DNA from: Candidatus Thalassospirochaeta sargassi
Lineage (GTDB): Bacteria; Spirochaetota; Spirochaetia; UBA9216
Direction of reading: 5' to 3'
DNA: 64,000 nucleotides
Assembly (NCBI GenBank): GCA_028532855.1
Contig: JAQQAL010000011.1
Coordinates: forward strand, 1 to 64,000
In this document: piece by piece, positions 52,756 to 60,323 of the stretch
Layout of the letters: each line of letters begins with the position of its first letter
How positions within the stretch are numbered: position 1 is the first letter of the stretch
Position numbers and translations under genes: made by a program
The notes under the pieces: generated by a model
Told to the model about the DNA's origin: nothing
The model's database searches: none
The model's input: the letters and a program-made list of their open reading frames with translations, nothing else

Positions 52756-53565
52756 TTAACTTGCCATAAGAGCCTTTTCAAAATCAACAGGTGACCGCCG
52801 ATTTAAGTGCTCATGCCTTCTTTTTCTATTATAAAATACTTCGATATAATCAAAAATATCATTTCGAGCTTCTTCCCGAGTTAGATATTTTCTTCTTCGA
52901 GTTCGTTCCTTTTTCAGACTGTTGAAAAAAGATTCAACAGCAGCGTTGTCATAGCAGTTCCCACGGCGACTCATACTCTGAATGAAATTGTTATTTTTAC
53001 AGAAACGATTCCAGTCATCGCTTGAATATTGAGTTCCCTGATCTGAATGAATAATAACTTTGTTTTTAGGACGACGTCTCCAGAATGCTGAAAGCAGAGC
53101 CTGAACAACAATATCTCGGTGAAGAGTATTCTGCATCGACCATCCAACAATTCTTCGAGAACACAAATCCATTACTACCGCCAGATATAACCAGCCTTCA
53201 CTGGTAGGTATATAGGTAATATCTGTCACCCATGCAACATCTATTTCATCATAGCTAAAATTCTGTTGAAGATGATTCTCATGCGTAACTGATGGCTTGC
53301 CATACTTGTAGCGCCGTCTTTTTAAGCCAATTTCAGCCTGAATCTTATTCTCACGCATTATTCGCGCAACACGATTTAATCCGCAAACCTCTCCAGATTC
53401 ACGTAGGTCTTCAAATATTCTGGGGCTGCCGTAGACTTTATCACTCTCATCCCAAAAATGTTTTATTTGCTTGAGAATACGCTCGTCTTCTATCTGGCGA
53501 GCCGACTTCGGTTTATTCAACCAGGCATAGAAACCGCTGCGATGAACTTTCAGAACTCGACACAT
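52756..53565 (-). CDS. IS3-family transposase OrfB (DDE integrase core)
   Basis: 269 residues from the first Met. Catalytic residues are in VAWVTDITYIPT (first Asp), IIHSDQGTQYSS (second Asp) and AAVESFFNSLKKE (Glu). MCRVLKVHRSGFYAWLNKP is the usual OrfB N-terminus. The frame extends upstream to about 53650, where a slippery A7-G run lets ribosomes shift -1 from OrfA, giving the OrfAB transposase. The chain is complete, so the IS could be active. Confidence 0.9.
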   Translation of the reverse strand: MCRVLKVHRSGFYAWLNKPKSARQIEDERILKQIKHFWDESDKVYGSPRIFEDLRESGEVCGLNRVARIMRENKIQAEIGLKRRRYKYGKPSVTHENHLQQNFSYDEIDVAWVTDITYIPTSEGWLYLAVVMDLCSRRIVGWSMQNTLHRDIVVQALLSAFWRRRPKNKVIIHSDQGTQYSSDDWNRFCKNNNFIQSMSRRGNCYDNAAVESFFNSLKKERTRRRKYLTREEARNDIFDYIEVFYNRKRRHEHLNRRSPVDFEKALMAS

Positions 53566-53612
53566 CGAAACAATCCTGAACTCAGTCCTGTTTGATTTAA
53601 TAAAAACATATC

Positions 53613-53900
53613 TTACTCGGACTGATTTGCGAAGAATGCCGCGGCTTTTTTTAATATGTCACGCTCCTCGGTGGCCCGCCGCAACTCTGATTGGAGCCTT
53701 TGAATTTCTTTTTCCTGAGCAGACATTTGTTGTTCAGCTTTTTGTGATTTTGGATTTCTCGGATCTGCATGCAGCCACTTATATAGGCTGTGTGTTGATA
53801 CTCCGATTCGCTCTGCGACATCCTTGACTGAATAGCCTCGCCCAACGATTTGTGTTACAGCTTCTTTCTTAAATTCATCCGTATACCTGGATTTTCCCAT
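53613..53900 (-). CDS. IS3-family OrfA (helix-turn-helix protein)
   Basis: A 95-residue protein: FKKEAVTQIVGRGYSVKDVA and ERIGVSTHSLYKWLHADP form the HTH, followed by a leucine-rich coiled coil. The codons for ILKKAAA contain seven A's and a G (53652-53645 on the minus strand), the standard IS3 -1 frameshift site, positioned so that the OrfB frame follows in phase. Confidence 0.88.
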   Translation of the reverse strand: MGKSRYTDEFKKEAVTQIVGRGYSVKDVAERIGVSTHSLYKWLHADPRNPKSQKAEQQMSAQEKEIQRLQSELRRATEERDILKKAAAFFANQSE

Positions 53901-53957
53901 CTACATCTTCTCCTCATTTTGAGTTTATCAGATGTCTACGATTTCGGGGGAATTCCA

Positions 53958-54101
53958 CATAGATGATTTACCGGTGCCCCAACCTCCAGAGACACCCATC
54001 GAAATTGGTTGCCCCTCAGCTTCTAAAATTATTTCAGCTGCAGTATCTGCAACACACTTGAAATTAACATAATCTTTATTAGTTTGATTATCATTCCACA
54101 T
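53958..54101 (-). pseudogene. 5' fragment of a KAP-type P-loop NTPase cut by the IS3 element
   Basis: From ATG at 54101 the frame reads MWNDNQTNKDYVNFKCVADT, then AAEIILEAEGQPISMGVSGG and WGTGKSSMW, with Walker A GGWGTGKS. It then runs directly into the IS3 end at 53957. The sequence is the start of a KAP-family NTPase, membrane-associated ATPases often found in accessory and defence loci. The rest of the gene is not found on the other side of the IS. The remainder of the gap to 54521 is mostly AT-rich DNA with the repeats noted separately. Confidence 0.65.
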
Positions 54102-54344
54102 ATGGAACTCTCTGATAGATTAATACTTTTTCAGTTTTCATAAATACCCTTATTGCAATATAATTAAAAATTAAATATTGAATTACATAAAAGTTTAGCA
54201 TAATTTTATCGATTATCAATAAGAACTTATTACTCAAAGGAGACCATCAAAGATAGTTATACTTGGCGGAATTATCACGATATATAAATCAGTTTTTTGT
54301 GTATGAGCCTTATAAAACAAATTTGATTGATAGGAACCATTTGT

Positions 54345-54388
54345 AGTAATTTTACTCCATTCACCAGATCAATCACCATTTTCTGGCG
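54345..54388. repeat. Imperfect direct repeat, left copy (partner at 55880)
   Basis: About 44 bp beginning AGTAATTTTACTCCATTCA and ending TTTTCTGGCG is repeated at 55880-55925 with roughly 85% identity by eye. Nearby the 11-mer CAAGACAACTC occurs at 54420-54430 and 54453-54463. Such stacked repeats are typical of decayed ends of IS21-like elements, which I infer but cannot prove. Confidence 0.6.
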
Positions 54389-54521
54389 CAAGTGCTAAAT
54401 TGCTTATTTCATCTGTCAACAAGACAACTCATTAAATCTGATATAACACGATCAAGACAACTCGTTTATTGATACATCCCATCTTAAAACCATTAAAATC
54501 ATCAACAAAAATAGAAAGTAG

Positions 54522-55001
54522 TCATCTTTCAATAATATGCTGACAGAGTTCTTCATCAAATTTATATATTTCACAATACTTACTTTGTTCATAATACTCA
54601 TAAATAACAACATCTTTAGGAATGAAGTTTTGGTACCTCTCGATATAATACTGAACAAGCGTTTTCCATCTCTTCTGGCTGAAATCCATCAAAACAACAA
54701 AATATTTCTTGAATGAGGTCGGGGCCATATAGAAATAGAACATTGCTTCATTCCAAACATGGATTTTGCCTTGTGGTATTCCATCAGAAGCAGTCCACTT
54801 ATGTGATTTACATTCAATAAGGAGTGAATCGTTTCCAAAATCAAACCTATGAGCCTTCTTTGAAGAGACTCCAACCGGAATGCTATAATCCTTCTCAATA
54901 GAGATGCCTTCTGAGGTGAAATAATCATATATTTGATCTTCAAAATCCTTACCGGCATGTGCGTTTGACGTTACACCTTCTCTCTGATGGTTTGTACTCA
55001 T
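54522..55001 (-). CDS. Small PD-(D/E)XK-type nuclease-like protein
   Basis: A 159-residue protein. GKDFEDQIYDYFTSEG (about 17-32) and HRFDFGNDSLLIECKSHKW (51-69), with Asp54, Glu63 and Lys65, form the D-x(n)-ExK motif of the PD-(D/E)XK fold used by restriction and repair nucleases. The C-terminal half contains YIERYQNFIPKDVVIYEYYE with no known motif. AT-rich. It is divergent from the unknown gene at 55126, and the two are enclosed by direct repeats. No methylase is nearby, so a classical restriction pair is not supported. Confidence 0.65.
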   Translation of the reverse strand: MSTNHQREGVTSNAHAGKDFEDQIYDYFTSEGISIEKDYSIPVGVSSKKAHRFDFGNDSLLIECKSHKWTASDGIPQGKIHVWNEAMFYFYMAPTSFKKYFVVLMDFSQKRWKTLVQYYIERYQNFIPKDVVIYEYYEQSKYCEIYKFDEELCQHIIER

Positions 55002-55125
55002 ATCTGAATCATATCATTAGATTTATCACTCTATAAAGTAAGACTATCCTCATCTCTATCTTTTTCATTTCATAAATGATTGTTTCATGGATAAAACCGT
55101 AGAAATCCTGTAAAATATTCAAGCT

Positions 55126-55872
55126 ATGACTCCTGATGAAGCAATTTCATATGTAATGTCAATTCAAGATGAAAAAGAGCTTATTAATTCACAAAATTAT
55201 AAAAAGATAAGAAACGGAATTGGATATATTCTTTTATATTCAGATAGATATGAAAAATTGTTAGAAGGTTTCGAGCATACTGGCCTATCATATTCTGAGA
55301 TTGATGACGCAATTGAATATCATATCGGGCAAAAACATATTATTTCTAAACTGCTAAGAAAACAACTTGAAGAATTGGAGCAGAATAACTGTATTCAAAT
55401 AAATGGCTTTTTTTACCCATATAATATTAGATTGATTTATTGGAAAATGGAAGAAATATGTAAGGGTTCTCCCTCTCTTGAAATAAAAGGTTTTAATCGT
55501 GAGGGACTTTTAAAAAGGCCCGATCTTTTCCATGTACATCATAATCAAACAAATTCTATCGGCCTAAATGCAAAAAGATATCTCGACGCCCATTACAAAT
55601 CTCCTCACTCTTTCCAAAGAAAGATTTCTGAACTAAAAACAAGAAGGAATAACCCTACAGTAAGAGAGCTTTTGAGTGACTTCACATATACTATTTTAAT
55701 GGATTCTTTAAACTCAGAAAAAAGAGATAACGATTGGAAAATGACTGGCGAGTGGATCGTTTTTCAAAAACTTAAAAATGATAGAATCAACTTCTTATGT
55801 TTATCAACGCATGATGAAGGAAGTGGTGATGGAGAAATCCTTAATGACAAAATTAAAGATTATATAAGATAG
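55126..55872 (+). CDS. Unknown 248-residue protein, accessory
   Basis: I do not recognise this protein. It is soluble and charged. HVHHNQTNSIGLNAKRYLDA suggests a possible metal-binding His cluster (HVHH, about residues 135-138). The C-terminal segment TGEWIVFQKLKNDRINFLCL, then STHDEGSGDGEIL, looks like a structured domain rather than random sequence. AT content is high compared with the core genes. It is divergent from the PD-(D/E)XK nuclease gene; the 124-bp gap could hold promoters for both. Confidence 0.6.
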   Translation: MTPDEAISYVMSIQDEKELINSQNYKKIRNGIGYILLYSDRYEKLLEGFEHTGLSYSEIDDAIEYHIGQKHIISKLLRKQLEELEQNNCIQINGFFYPYNIRLIYWKMEEICKGSPSLEIKGFNREGLLKRPDLFHVHHNQTNSIGLNAKRYLDAHYKSPHSFQRKISELKTRRNNPTVRELLSDFTYTILMDSLNSEKRDNDWKMTGEWIVFQKLKNDRINFLCLSTHDEGSGDGEILNDKIKDYIR

Positions 55873-55879
55873 GCTTTAC

Positions 55880-55925
55880 AGTAATTTTACCCCATTCAAC
55901 GAGGTCAATCACCTTTTTTCTGGCG
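55880..55925. repeat. Imperfect direct repeat, right copy (partner at 54345)
   Basis: AGTAATTTTACCCCATTCA through TTTTCTGGCG mirrors the copy at 54345-54388 in the same orientation, differing by scattered substitutions and a 2-bp insertion. The two copies enclose the nuclease gene and its divergent neighbour. Confidence 0.6.
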
Positions 55926-55955
55926 TCAATAAAGGCGTCAGTCCCAATTTTGGCC

Positions 55956-55988
55956 AAAAAAAAGAGTTCAGCCAAATTGGCCGAACTC
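55956..55988 (-). terminator. Intrinsic terminator downstream of the tRNA-Leu fragment
   Basis: On the plus strand, eight A's (55956-55963) are followed by GAGTTC-A-GCCAA-A-TTGGC-C-GAACTC (55964-55988). Read on the minus strand it is an 11-bp stem followed by U's. It lies 30 bp after the 3' end of the tRNA-Leu fragment and in the right direction to be the native terminator of that tRNA gene. Confidence 0.75.
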
Positions 55989-56017
55989 CTAATCTCTTAC
56001 CCTGTTAGGGTTTATAA

Positions 56018-56071
56018 TGCCCAGAACTGGACTCGAACCAGCACGTCCGTGAAGACACTAGACCCTGAACT
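56018..56071 (-). other. 3' fragment of tRNA-Leu(CAG), probable att site
   Basis: On the minus strand, 56071 to 56018 matches the 3' part of a class II leucine tRNA. It contains the end of the anticodon loop with CAG, the 3' anticodon strand TCTAG, a long variable arm GTGTCTTCACGGACGTG-like, the T arm GCTGG-TTCGAGT-CCAGT and the acceptor strand TCTGGGC plus discriminator A. The 5' half is absent: sequence before the loop (CTGAG) does not pair with TCTAG. Fragments that start at the anticodon loop are the usual crossover products of tyrosine integrases. No integrase is in the window. Confidence 0.7.
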
Positions 56072-56151
56072 CAGTGTGGTTCCTTATGTTGTCCATATAT
56101 TGCTGTATTTAGCAGCATATAGGGAGCTTATGTAGTAACCTTTCCATATAA

Positions 56152-56210
56152 AGCTTCTGGGCTTGTATAATAAAGGCGTCGCGTCGATACTGGCATCGAT
56201 AGTCGACAAA
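56152..56210. repeat. Direct repeat, left copy (partner at 58521)
   Basis: AGCTTCTGGGCTTGTATAAT and the following TCGATACTGGC and TCGATAGTCGAC are repeated at 58521-58574, with a few substitutions and a 5-bp difference. The two copies enclose the mntA-hepT genes and the nested transposase block. The rest of the 55873-56275 gap holds the terminator and the tRNA fragment listed separately. Confidence 0.65.
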
Positions 56211-56275
56211 ATCTATGAAGTTTTTTATTGTTCCTTTTTTATCAAATTTATATTATCATTTATTAGGATGAAGTC

Positions 56276-56572
56276 ATGAAAGATGTAGCCGATATTAAGA
56301 CATACTTACTTAAGAAGAAACCTCAGCTGAAGAAATATGGCATTACTGAAATAGGTTTGTTCGGCTCTTACGTTAAAGGGTCTGCAACTTCAAAAAGTGA
56401 TGTTGACATTCTGATAGATATAAAAAGACCTTCTAACATAGGTCTCCTGGAGTTGCTAGAGATAGAGAATCAGCTATCTGAAGAGTTGGACACAAAAGTA
56501 GATTTAGTAATTAAATCTGATTTAAAACCTGCAATCGGTGCTAACATTCTCCGAGAAGTTCAATATATATGA
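56276..56572 (+). CDS. mntA: MntA-type nucleotidyltransferase antitoxin
   Basis: A 98-residue minimal nucleotidyltransferase. IGLFGSYVKGSATSKSDVDI has the GSxxxGxxxxxSDxD motif, and VDLVIKSDLK holds the third acidic residue. In MNT-HEPN systems MntA modifies and silences the HEPN toxin by AMP transfer to a tyrosine near its RNase site. Overlaps hepT by ATGA. AGGATGA precedes the ATG. Confidence 0.9.
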   Translation: MKDVADIKTYLLKKKPQLKKYGITEIGLFGSYVKGSATSKSDVDILIDIKRPSNIGLLELLEIENQLSEELDTKVDLVIKSDLKPAIGANILREVQYI

Positions 56573-56901
56573 AAGAAGAATACTCTGATTATCTAAACGA
56601 TATCATTAAATCAATGGAACTTTCTCAGGAATTCATTATTAATCAGACATTACATACTTTTAAAGAAGATAATAAAACTCAATTTGCTGTAATACGTTGT
56701 TTGGAAGTGATAGGTGAGGCTACAAAACGCCTGCCGGAAGAATTAAGAGCTGCTAATCCCAAAATCCCATGGAGATCTATGGCAGGCATGAGAGATCGGT
56801 TAATTCATGGATATGATGTTGTGGATTCTGAGATTGTGTGGATTACAGTCACAAAAACGATTCCGGAACTGATAGATAAAATCAAAGAAATTGAACTCTA
56901 A
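56569..56901 (+). CDS. hepT: HepT-type HEPN toxin
   Basis: A 110-residue HEPN protein. The RNase motif RDRLIHGYD (R-x4-H followed by the Tyr that MntA modifies) is intact near residues 84-92, and AVIRCLEVIGEATKRLPEEL is a typical HEPN helix. The gene overlaps mntA, forming a bicistronic toxin-antitoxin unit inside the mobile region. Confidence 0.9.
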   Translation: MKEEYSDYLNDIIKSMELSQEFIINQTLHTFKEDNKTQFAVIRCLEVIGEATKRLPEELRAANPKIPWRSMAGMRDRLIHGYDVVDSEIVWITVTKTIPELIDKIKEIEL

Positions 56902-56909
56902 AAATGCCC

Positions 56910-56928
56910 GTGCTATAGTTTTTTTAAC
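56910..56928 (+). repeat. Isolated transposon end (IR of the 59292-type element)
   Basis: GTGCTATAGTTTTTTTAAC resembles the complement of the right end of the second transposase element at 60326-60344. It lies directly left of the first element and seems to be the orphan left end of an element into which the first element was inserted. Confidence 0.45.
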
Positions 56929-56930
56929 TC

Positions 56931-58059
56931 GTGGTGTAGCTTAATTCCATCAGCCTCATTAATGACGTAAAATTTCCACATTCCGATAATAATAGTATGT
57001 TCAACTTCGCTGTAAGTCTTCTAAAAACACTATTCTCTATCATTTTCAAGAAAAGGAAAGATGTGATATTCACGTTCTTTCTGCTCAAAAAGGAAAATGA
57101 GATAATGAAGCGTCATCTTAATCTATCTGGAAAGAAAATCACCTCAAATCATTCTGACCGGTTCTGTTTATCACTTATTACAGCTTTATCAAAACGAGCA
57201 ATTAACCATTTAACAATAGTAAAACCGGAAACTCTTCTTGAATGGCAGCGACGGTTCATCAAGAAACGATGGTCGTTCAAGCATAAAAAACGCGGTCGTA
57301 AACCTGTTAATGCTGAGCTCAAGAATCTAATCCTCGAAATGAAAACCGACAATCCTTTGTGGGGGTGCAGGAGAATCTCTGATGAACTAAAAAAGTTGAA
57401 TATTAAAATTCATCACACCACAGTCAACAAGATCATCCAGACATTCAGGAAACAAGGTAAGATTCAGTCAAATGGAAGTTGGAAGAAATTTCTGAAAACC
57501 CACTGGGATTCATTATACGGTATGGATTTCGCCACGATTGACACTTTATTGGGTAAACGATTCTACTTGCTCATCATCCTTGAACTAAAATCCAGAAGGA
57601 TAATCCGTTATGACTTAACCGAAAACCCTTGCAGAGAGTTTGTGAAACAGCGACTTGAACTATTTGCTGAGGGTCTGCTGGGAGAAAAAACACTGATTCA
57701 TGATAATGCACTTCAGTTTACCTCCATTGAATACAGCTGGTTCGATATCGAAGGAGTCAATATCTGTACCTCAGCGCCGAATATGAATGCCTATACCGAA
57801 AGGTTTATCGGCAGTATCAGGCGCGAAGCTCTGAATCACTTCTTGCTGTTTTCAGAAAAGCAGGTTCGCAAAATCATTAAATCATATGTGGATTATTATA
57901 ATCACCAGCGTCCTCATCAAGGTCTTGATCAAATCCCGGCAGGTAGGATTGTTTCATCTACCGGAAAAATCAAGAAAGAGCGAATCTTAGGAGGACTACA
58001 TCATAATTATTACAGAAGCAGTGCCTGAAATCTTCTCCGATGGAATTAAACTACGGGAC
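56931..58059 (+). mobile_element. IS element carrying a 343-residue DDE transposase (copy 1)
   Basis: The left end GTGTAGCTTAATTCCATCAG (from 56934) and the complement of the right end CCGATGGAATTAAACTACGG (58037-58056) form imperfect inverted repeats around the transposase gene at 56997-58028. Directly right of it follows the C-terminal part of another transposase copy, so the element has landed inside or beside a relative. Confidence 0.65.
56997..58028 (+). CDS. DDE transposase (integrase-core, IS481/IS3-like), copy 1
   Basis: A 343-residue protein. An N-terminal helical/HTH region (to about 150; WGCRRISDELKKLNIKIHHT) precedes the integrase core with YGMDFATIDTLL (first Asp), LIHDNALQFTS (second Asp) and NAYTERFIGSIRREALNHFL (Glu). 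RPHQGLDQIPAGR is the conserved end. The frame is complete. About three quarters similar to the copy at 59292 by eye. Exact family within the IS481/IS3 group is uncertain. Confidence 0.85.
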   Translation: MFNFAVSLLKTLFSIIFKKRKDVIFTFFLLKKENEIMKRHLNLSGKKITSNHSDRFCLSLITALSKRAINHLTIVKPETLLEWQRRFIKKRWSFKHKKRGRKPVNAELKNLILEMKTDNPLWGCRRISDELKKLNIKIHHTTVNKIIQTFRKQGKIQSNGSWKKFLKTHWDSLYGMDFATIDTLLGKRFYLLIILELKSRRIIRYDLTENPCREFVKQRLELFAEGLLGEKTLIHDNALQFTSIEYSWFDIEGVNICTSAPNMNAYTERFIGSIRREALNHFLLFSEKQVRKIIKSYVDYYNHQRPHQGLDQIPAGRIVSSTGKIKKERILGGLHHNYYRSSA

Positions 58060-58347
58060 GCGCTCCAAATATGAATGCTTTTGTTGAAAGATTGAATGGT
58101 AGTATCAGAAGAGAAGCTTTGGATCATTTTTTCCTGTTTTCAGAAAAGCAGGTTCGCAAGATCATTAAATCGTATGTGGTTTATTATAACCACCAGCGTC
58201 CTCATCAAGGTCTTGGTCAAATCCCGGCAGGTAGGATTGTTTCATCTGCCGGAAAAATCAAGAAAGAGAAAATCTTAGGAGGACTACATCATAATTATTA
58301 CAGAAGTAGTGCTTAAAATACAGTCCGATAGAAAAAAGCTACAGGAC
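58060..58347 (+). pseudogene. C-terminal fragment of a transposase copy with its right end
   Basis: From 58071 an 81-residue frame reads MNAFVERLNGSIRREALDHF and continues to HHNYYRSSA, nearly the same as the last quarter of copy 1. It ends in TCCGATAGAAAAAAGCTACAG-type terminal sequence at 58324-58347. Nothing of the N-terminal part precedes it; copy 1 occupies that place. Confidence 0.8.
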
Positions 58348-58350
58348 GGC

Positions 58351-58500
58351 ATTGGAATTCACTCTTCGCAATGGACTTCATGACAGTGGATACAATATTC
58401 GGCCGAAGGCTATACCTTCTCATCATTCTTGAACTGAAATCGAGAAAATGCAGATACTGTCCGGGTTACACCATCATTATTACCGTTCAAGTGCGTGAAG
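58351..58500 (+). pseudogene. Internally deleted transposase fragment
   Basis: The stretch reads HSLFAMDFMTVDTIFGRRLY-like sequence followed by LLIILELKSRKC, then jumps to PGLHHHYYRSSA-like sequence at about 58475. It keeps the first catalytic Asp region and the last residues of the 59292-type transposase with the middle deleted. The gap 58501-58570 contains the right copy of the direct repeat. Confidence 0.7.
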
Positions 58501-58520
58501 ATGTAAAAAAATAACGAACG

Positions 58521-58574
58521 AGCTTCTGAGCTTGTATAATAAAGGCATCGATACTGGCGTCGATAGTCGACTAA
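58521..58574. repeat. Direct repeat, right copy (partner at 56152)
   Basis: AGCTTCTGAGCTTGTATAAT then ATCGATACTGGCG and TCGATAGTCGAC repeats the sequence at 56152-56210. Its end overlaps the stop of the downstream HTH antitoxin gene, read on the minus strand. Confidence 0.65.
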
Positions 58575-58840
58575 ACTGCTATGTCTTTAAAATTCAATCC
58601 TAAAGCAGCCATCGCTTTAAAATAAGTATCGATATTGCAATTCTCACCATTCTCAATTTTGCTTACCTGCTGTTGAGTAAGATGAGCGATATTTGCAATA
58701 ACTTTCTGCGAAAAACCTTCCTCTTCTCGCTTTTTAGCAATAGCTACTGCCATATCTACCCGCATTTTTTCAGCTTTTACCCGGCTGTCAAATTCAGGAT
58801 CATCTTTTCGGAGAGAATCTTTTAAATCAGAATACTTCAT
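58571..58840 (-). CDS. higA: HigA-type XRE antitoxin
   Basis: An 89-residue protein with a Cro/C1 helix-turn-helix: FSQKVIANIAHLTQQQVSKI and ENGENCNIDTYFKAMAALGL. It follows the toxin gene with a 4-bp overlap. It would bind the toxin and the operator upstream of the pair. Confidence 0.85.
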   Translation of the reverse strand: MKYSDLKDSLRKDDPEFDSRVKAEKMRVDMAVAIAKKREEEGFSQKVIANIAHLTQQQVSKIENGENCNIDTYFKAMAALGLNFKDIAV

Positions 58841-59193
58841 TTTCCACTCCTTTCAATATATTCCTCTCGTATTTTAATAGCCTTCTTGATTTCCTTTTCG
58901 GGAACTTTAGAAACGTTCTTATGAAAAGAATGAGTCAAGACTATCCTGTTCTCGAATACAAAAAAATAGAGTATTCGAACTTGATTCCCAGAAACTTTTA
59001 CTCTAAGTTCATGTATTCCATCTCGTAAAAGATCTGCGTACGGACGAGGCAGAAGTGGTCCCAGCTCTTCCAACTTATCAATCCAGGCAATGACTTTATC
59101 CCGCTGAGAAACTTTGAGATTCATAATCCAATCTGATAGCTCACATTTTCCATTTTTGTCAGAATAGAAATCGATATCCCATTGCTTGTCCAT
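58837..59193 (-). CDS. higB: HigB/RelE-type toxin (Gp49-like)
   Basis: A 118-residue protein. The start at 59193 is used because 20 extra upstream residues in the longer frame lie over the promoter. LPRPYADLLRDGIHELRVKV, NQVRILYFFVFENRIVLTHS and FHKNVSKVPEKEIKKAIKIR are the typical blocks of the HigB/phage Gp49 group of RelE-fold mRNA interferases. Toxin first and antitoxin second is the usual order in higBA. Confidence 0.87.
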   Translation of the reverse strand: MDKQWDIDFYSDKNGKCELSDWIMNLKVSQRDKVIAWIDKLEELGPLLPRPYADLLRDGIHELRVKVSGNQVRILYFFVFENRIVLTHSFHKNVSKVPEKEIKKAIKIREEYIERSGK

Positions 59194-59200
59194 ATGGCAT

Positions 59201-59222
59201 ATTATACATCTTTTATGATGTA
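59201..59222 (-). promoter_or_regulatory. higBA promoter and operator
   Basis: On the minus strand TATAAT is read at 59206-59201, and the inverted repeat TACATC-N6-GATGTA (59205-59222) overlaps it. This is a good position for autorepression by HigA. Confidence 0.55.
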
Positions 59223-59291
59223 AAAGCAAGTTTGATAAGCAACAGGTAAGCAACAGGTTAATTTTGCCACATTCCCCTGATATAATGATGC

Positions 59292-60323
59292 ATGTTCAAC
59301 TTCTTGCTTCTACTGCTCAGTTCATTGTTCAATATTCTTTTTTCCAACCGGAAAGATTTGATTCTTACCCTTATGGTCCTGAAAAAAGAAAACCAAATCT
59401 ATAAACGGCAATTCAACCAGAAACAGATTCAGGATTTAACAAAACGTAGTGACCGAATTCTATTCTCAATCATCTCAAACCTTTCGAAACGAGCGGTAAG
59501 ACACCTCACCATTATAAAACCATCACCCCTGCTCGATTGGCAGCGCAGATTCATAAAGAGTTTCTGGAGTTACAAACACAAAACTCCCGGTCGAAAACCA
59601 GTATCAAGCGAAATAAAGAAGCTCATTCTTGAGATGAAGCAGACCAACCCTCTTTGGGGCTGTCATAGGATTGCTGATGAGTTGAAGAAGGTCGGTATTG
59701 ATTTGAACCCTACAACTGTAAACAGAATAATCCAGACATTCAGAAAGCAGGGCAAAATCCAGCCAACGGGCAGCTGGAAGAAGTTTCTCAAAGCACATTG
59801 GGATACTCTTTTTGCAATGGACTTCATGACAATCGATACGTTACTTGGGAAGAGGCTGTATCTGCTACTAATAATTGAACTCAACTTAAGAAAGATTGTC
59901 CGCTTTGATATAACCCAGAATCCGACAAGGGAGTTTGTTAAACAGAGGATTCAACTCTTCTCAGAAGATTTTCCTGAGCAGCTTACCTTGATTTATGATA
60001 ATGCTCCACAATTCACAACCATTGATTATAGCGCTTATGAAATCGACGGAGTAAATACAGCTCCTGCAGCTCCAAATATGAATGCTTTTATTGAAAGAAC
60101 AATCGGAAGCATATGGCGTGAAGCTTTAGATCATTTCCTACTGATTTCGGAAAAACAGATTAAGAAAATTGTTCAGGAATATGTTGATTATTATAATCAT
60201 TACCGTCCCCATCAGGGAATCAATAGAATTCCTGATGGGGAGAACTGTTTTAGCTTTGGCAGTATAAAGAAAAAGCCGGTTTTAGGCGGGCTCCATCATC
60301 ATTACTATCGTTCGAGTGCTTGA
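59292..60323 (+). CDS. DDE transposase (integrase-core, IS481/IS3-like), copy 2
   Basis: A 343-residue protein aligned along its whole length with copy 1. FAMDFMTIDTLL (first Asp), LIYDNAPQFTT (second Asp) and NAFIERTIGSIWREALDHFL (Glu) are conserved, and RPHQGINRIPDGE is near the end. A GATATAATG box lies just before the ATG at 59292. Complete frame, but one terminal repeat is missing, so it may not move by itself. Confidence 0.85.
   Translation: MFNFLLLLLSSLFNILFSNRKDLILTLMVLKKENQIYKRQFNQKQIQDLTKRSDRILFSIISNLSKRAVRHLTIIKPSPLLDWQRRFIKSFWSYKHKTPGRKPVSSEIKKLILEMKQTNPLWGCHRIADELKKVGIDLNPTTVNRIIQTFRKQGKIQPTGSWKKFLKAHWDTLFAMDFMTIDTLLGKRLYLLLIIELNLRKIVRFDITQNPTREFVKQRIQLFSEDFPEQLTLIYDNAPQFTTIDYSAYEIDGVNTAPAAPNMNAFIERTIGSIWREALDHFLLISEKQIKKIVQEYVDYYNHYRPHQGINRIPDGENCFSFGSIKKKPVLGGLHHHYYRSSA

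Larger units (their letters stand above)
52728..53957 (-). mobile_element. IS3-family insertion sequence (about 1230 bp)
   Basis: Imperfect terminal inverted repeats begin TGAAATTCCCCCAG at 52728 and, on the opposite strand, TGGAATTCCCCCGA from 53957; both continue to a shared GTAGACAT about 20 bp in. The element encodes orfA and orfB on the minus strand. No target duplication is seen (GAC on the left, CAT on the right), so the flanks may have been rearranged. The right end interrupts a KAP-type NTPase gene. Confidence 0.8.

Noticed and set aside
56018-56071. Complete tRNA gene
   Set aside because: The sequence before the anticodon loop does not supply the D arm or the 5' acceptor strand, so only the 3' part is present.
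55950-56135. 61-residue frame over the tRNA fragment as a gene
   Set aside because: It runs through the terminator and the tRNA fragment and contains low-information sequence.
54345-58574. CRISPR array
   Set aside because: Only pairs of long imperfect repeats are present, with kilobase spacing and no cas genes; no short regular repeat-spacer pattern was seen anywhere in the window.
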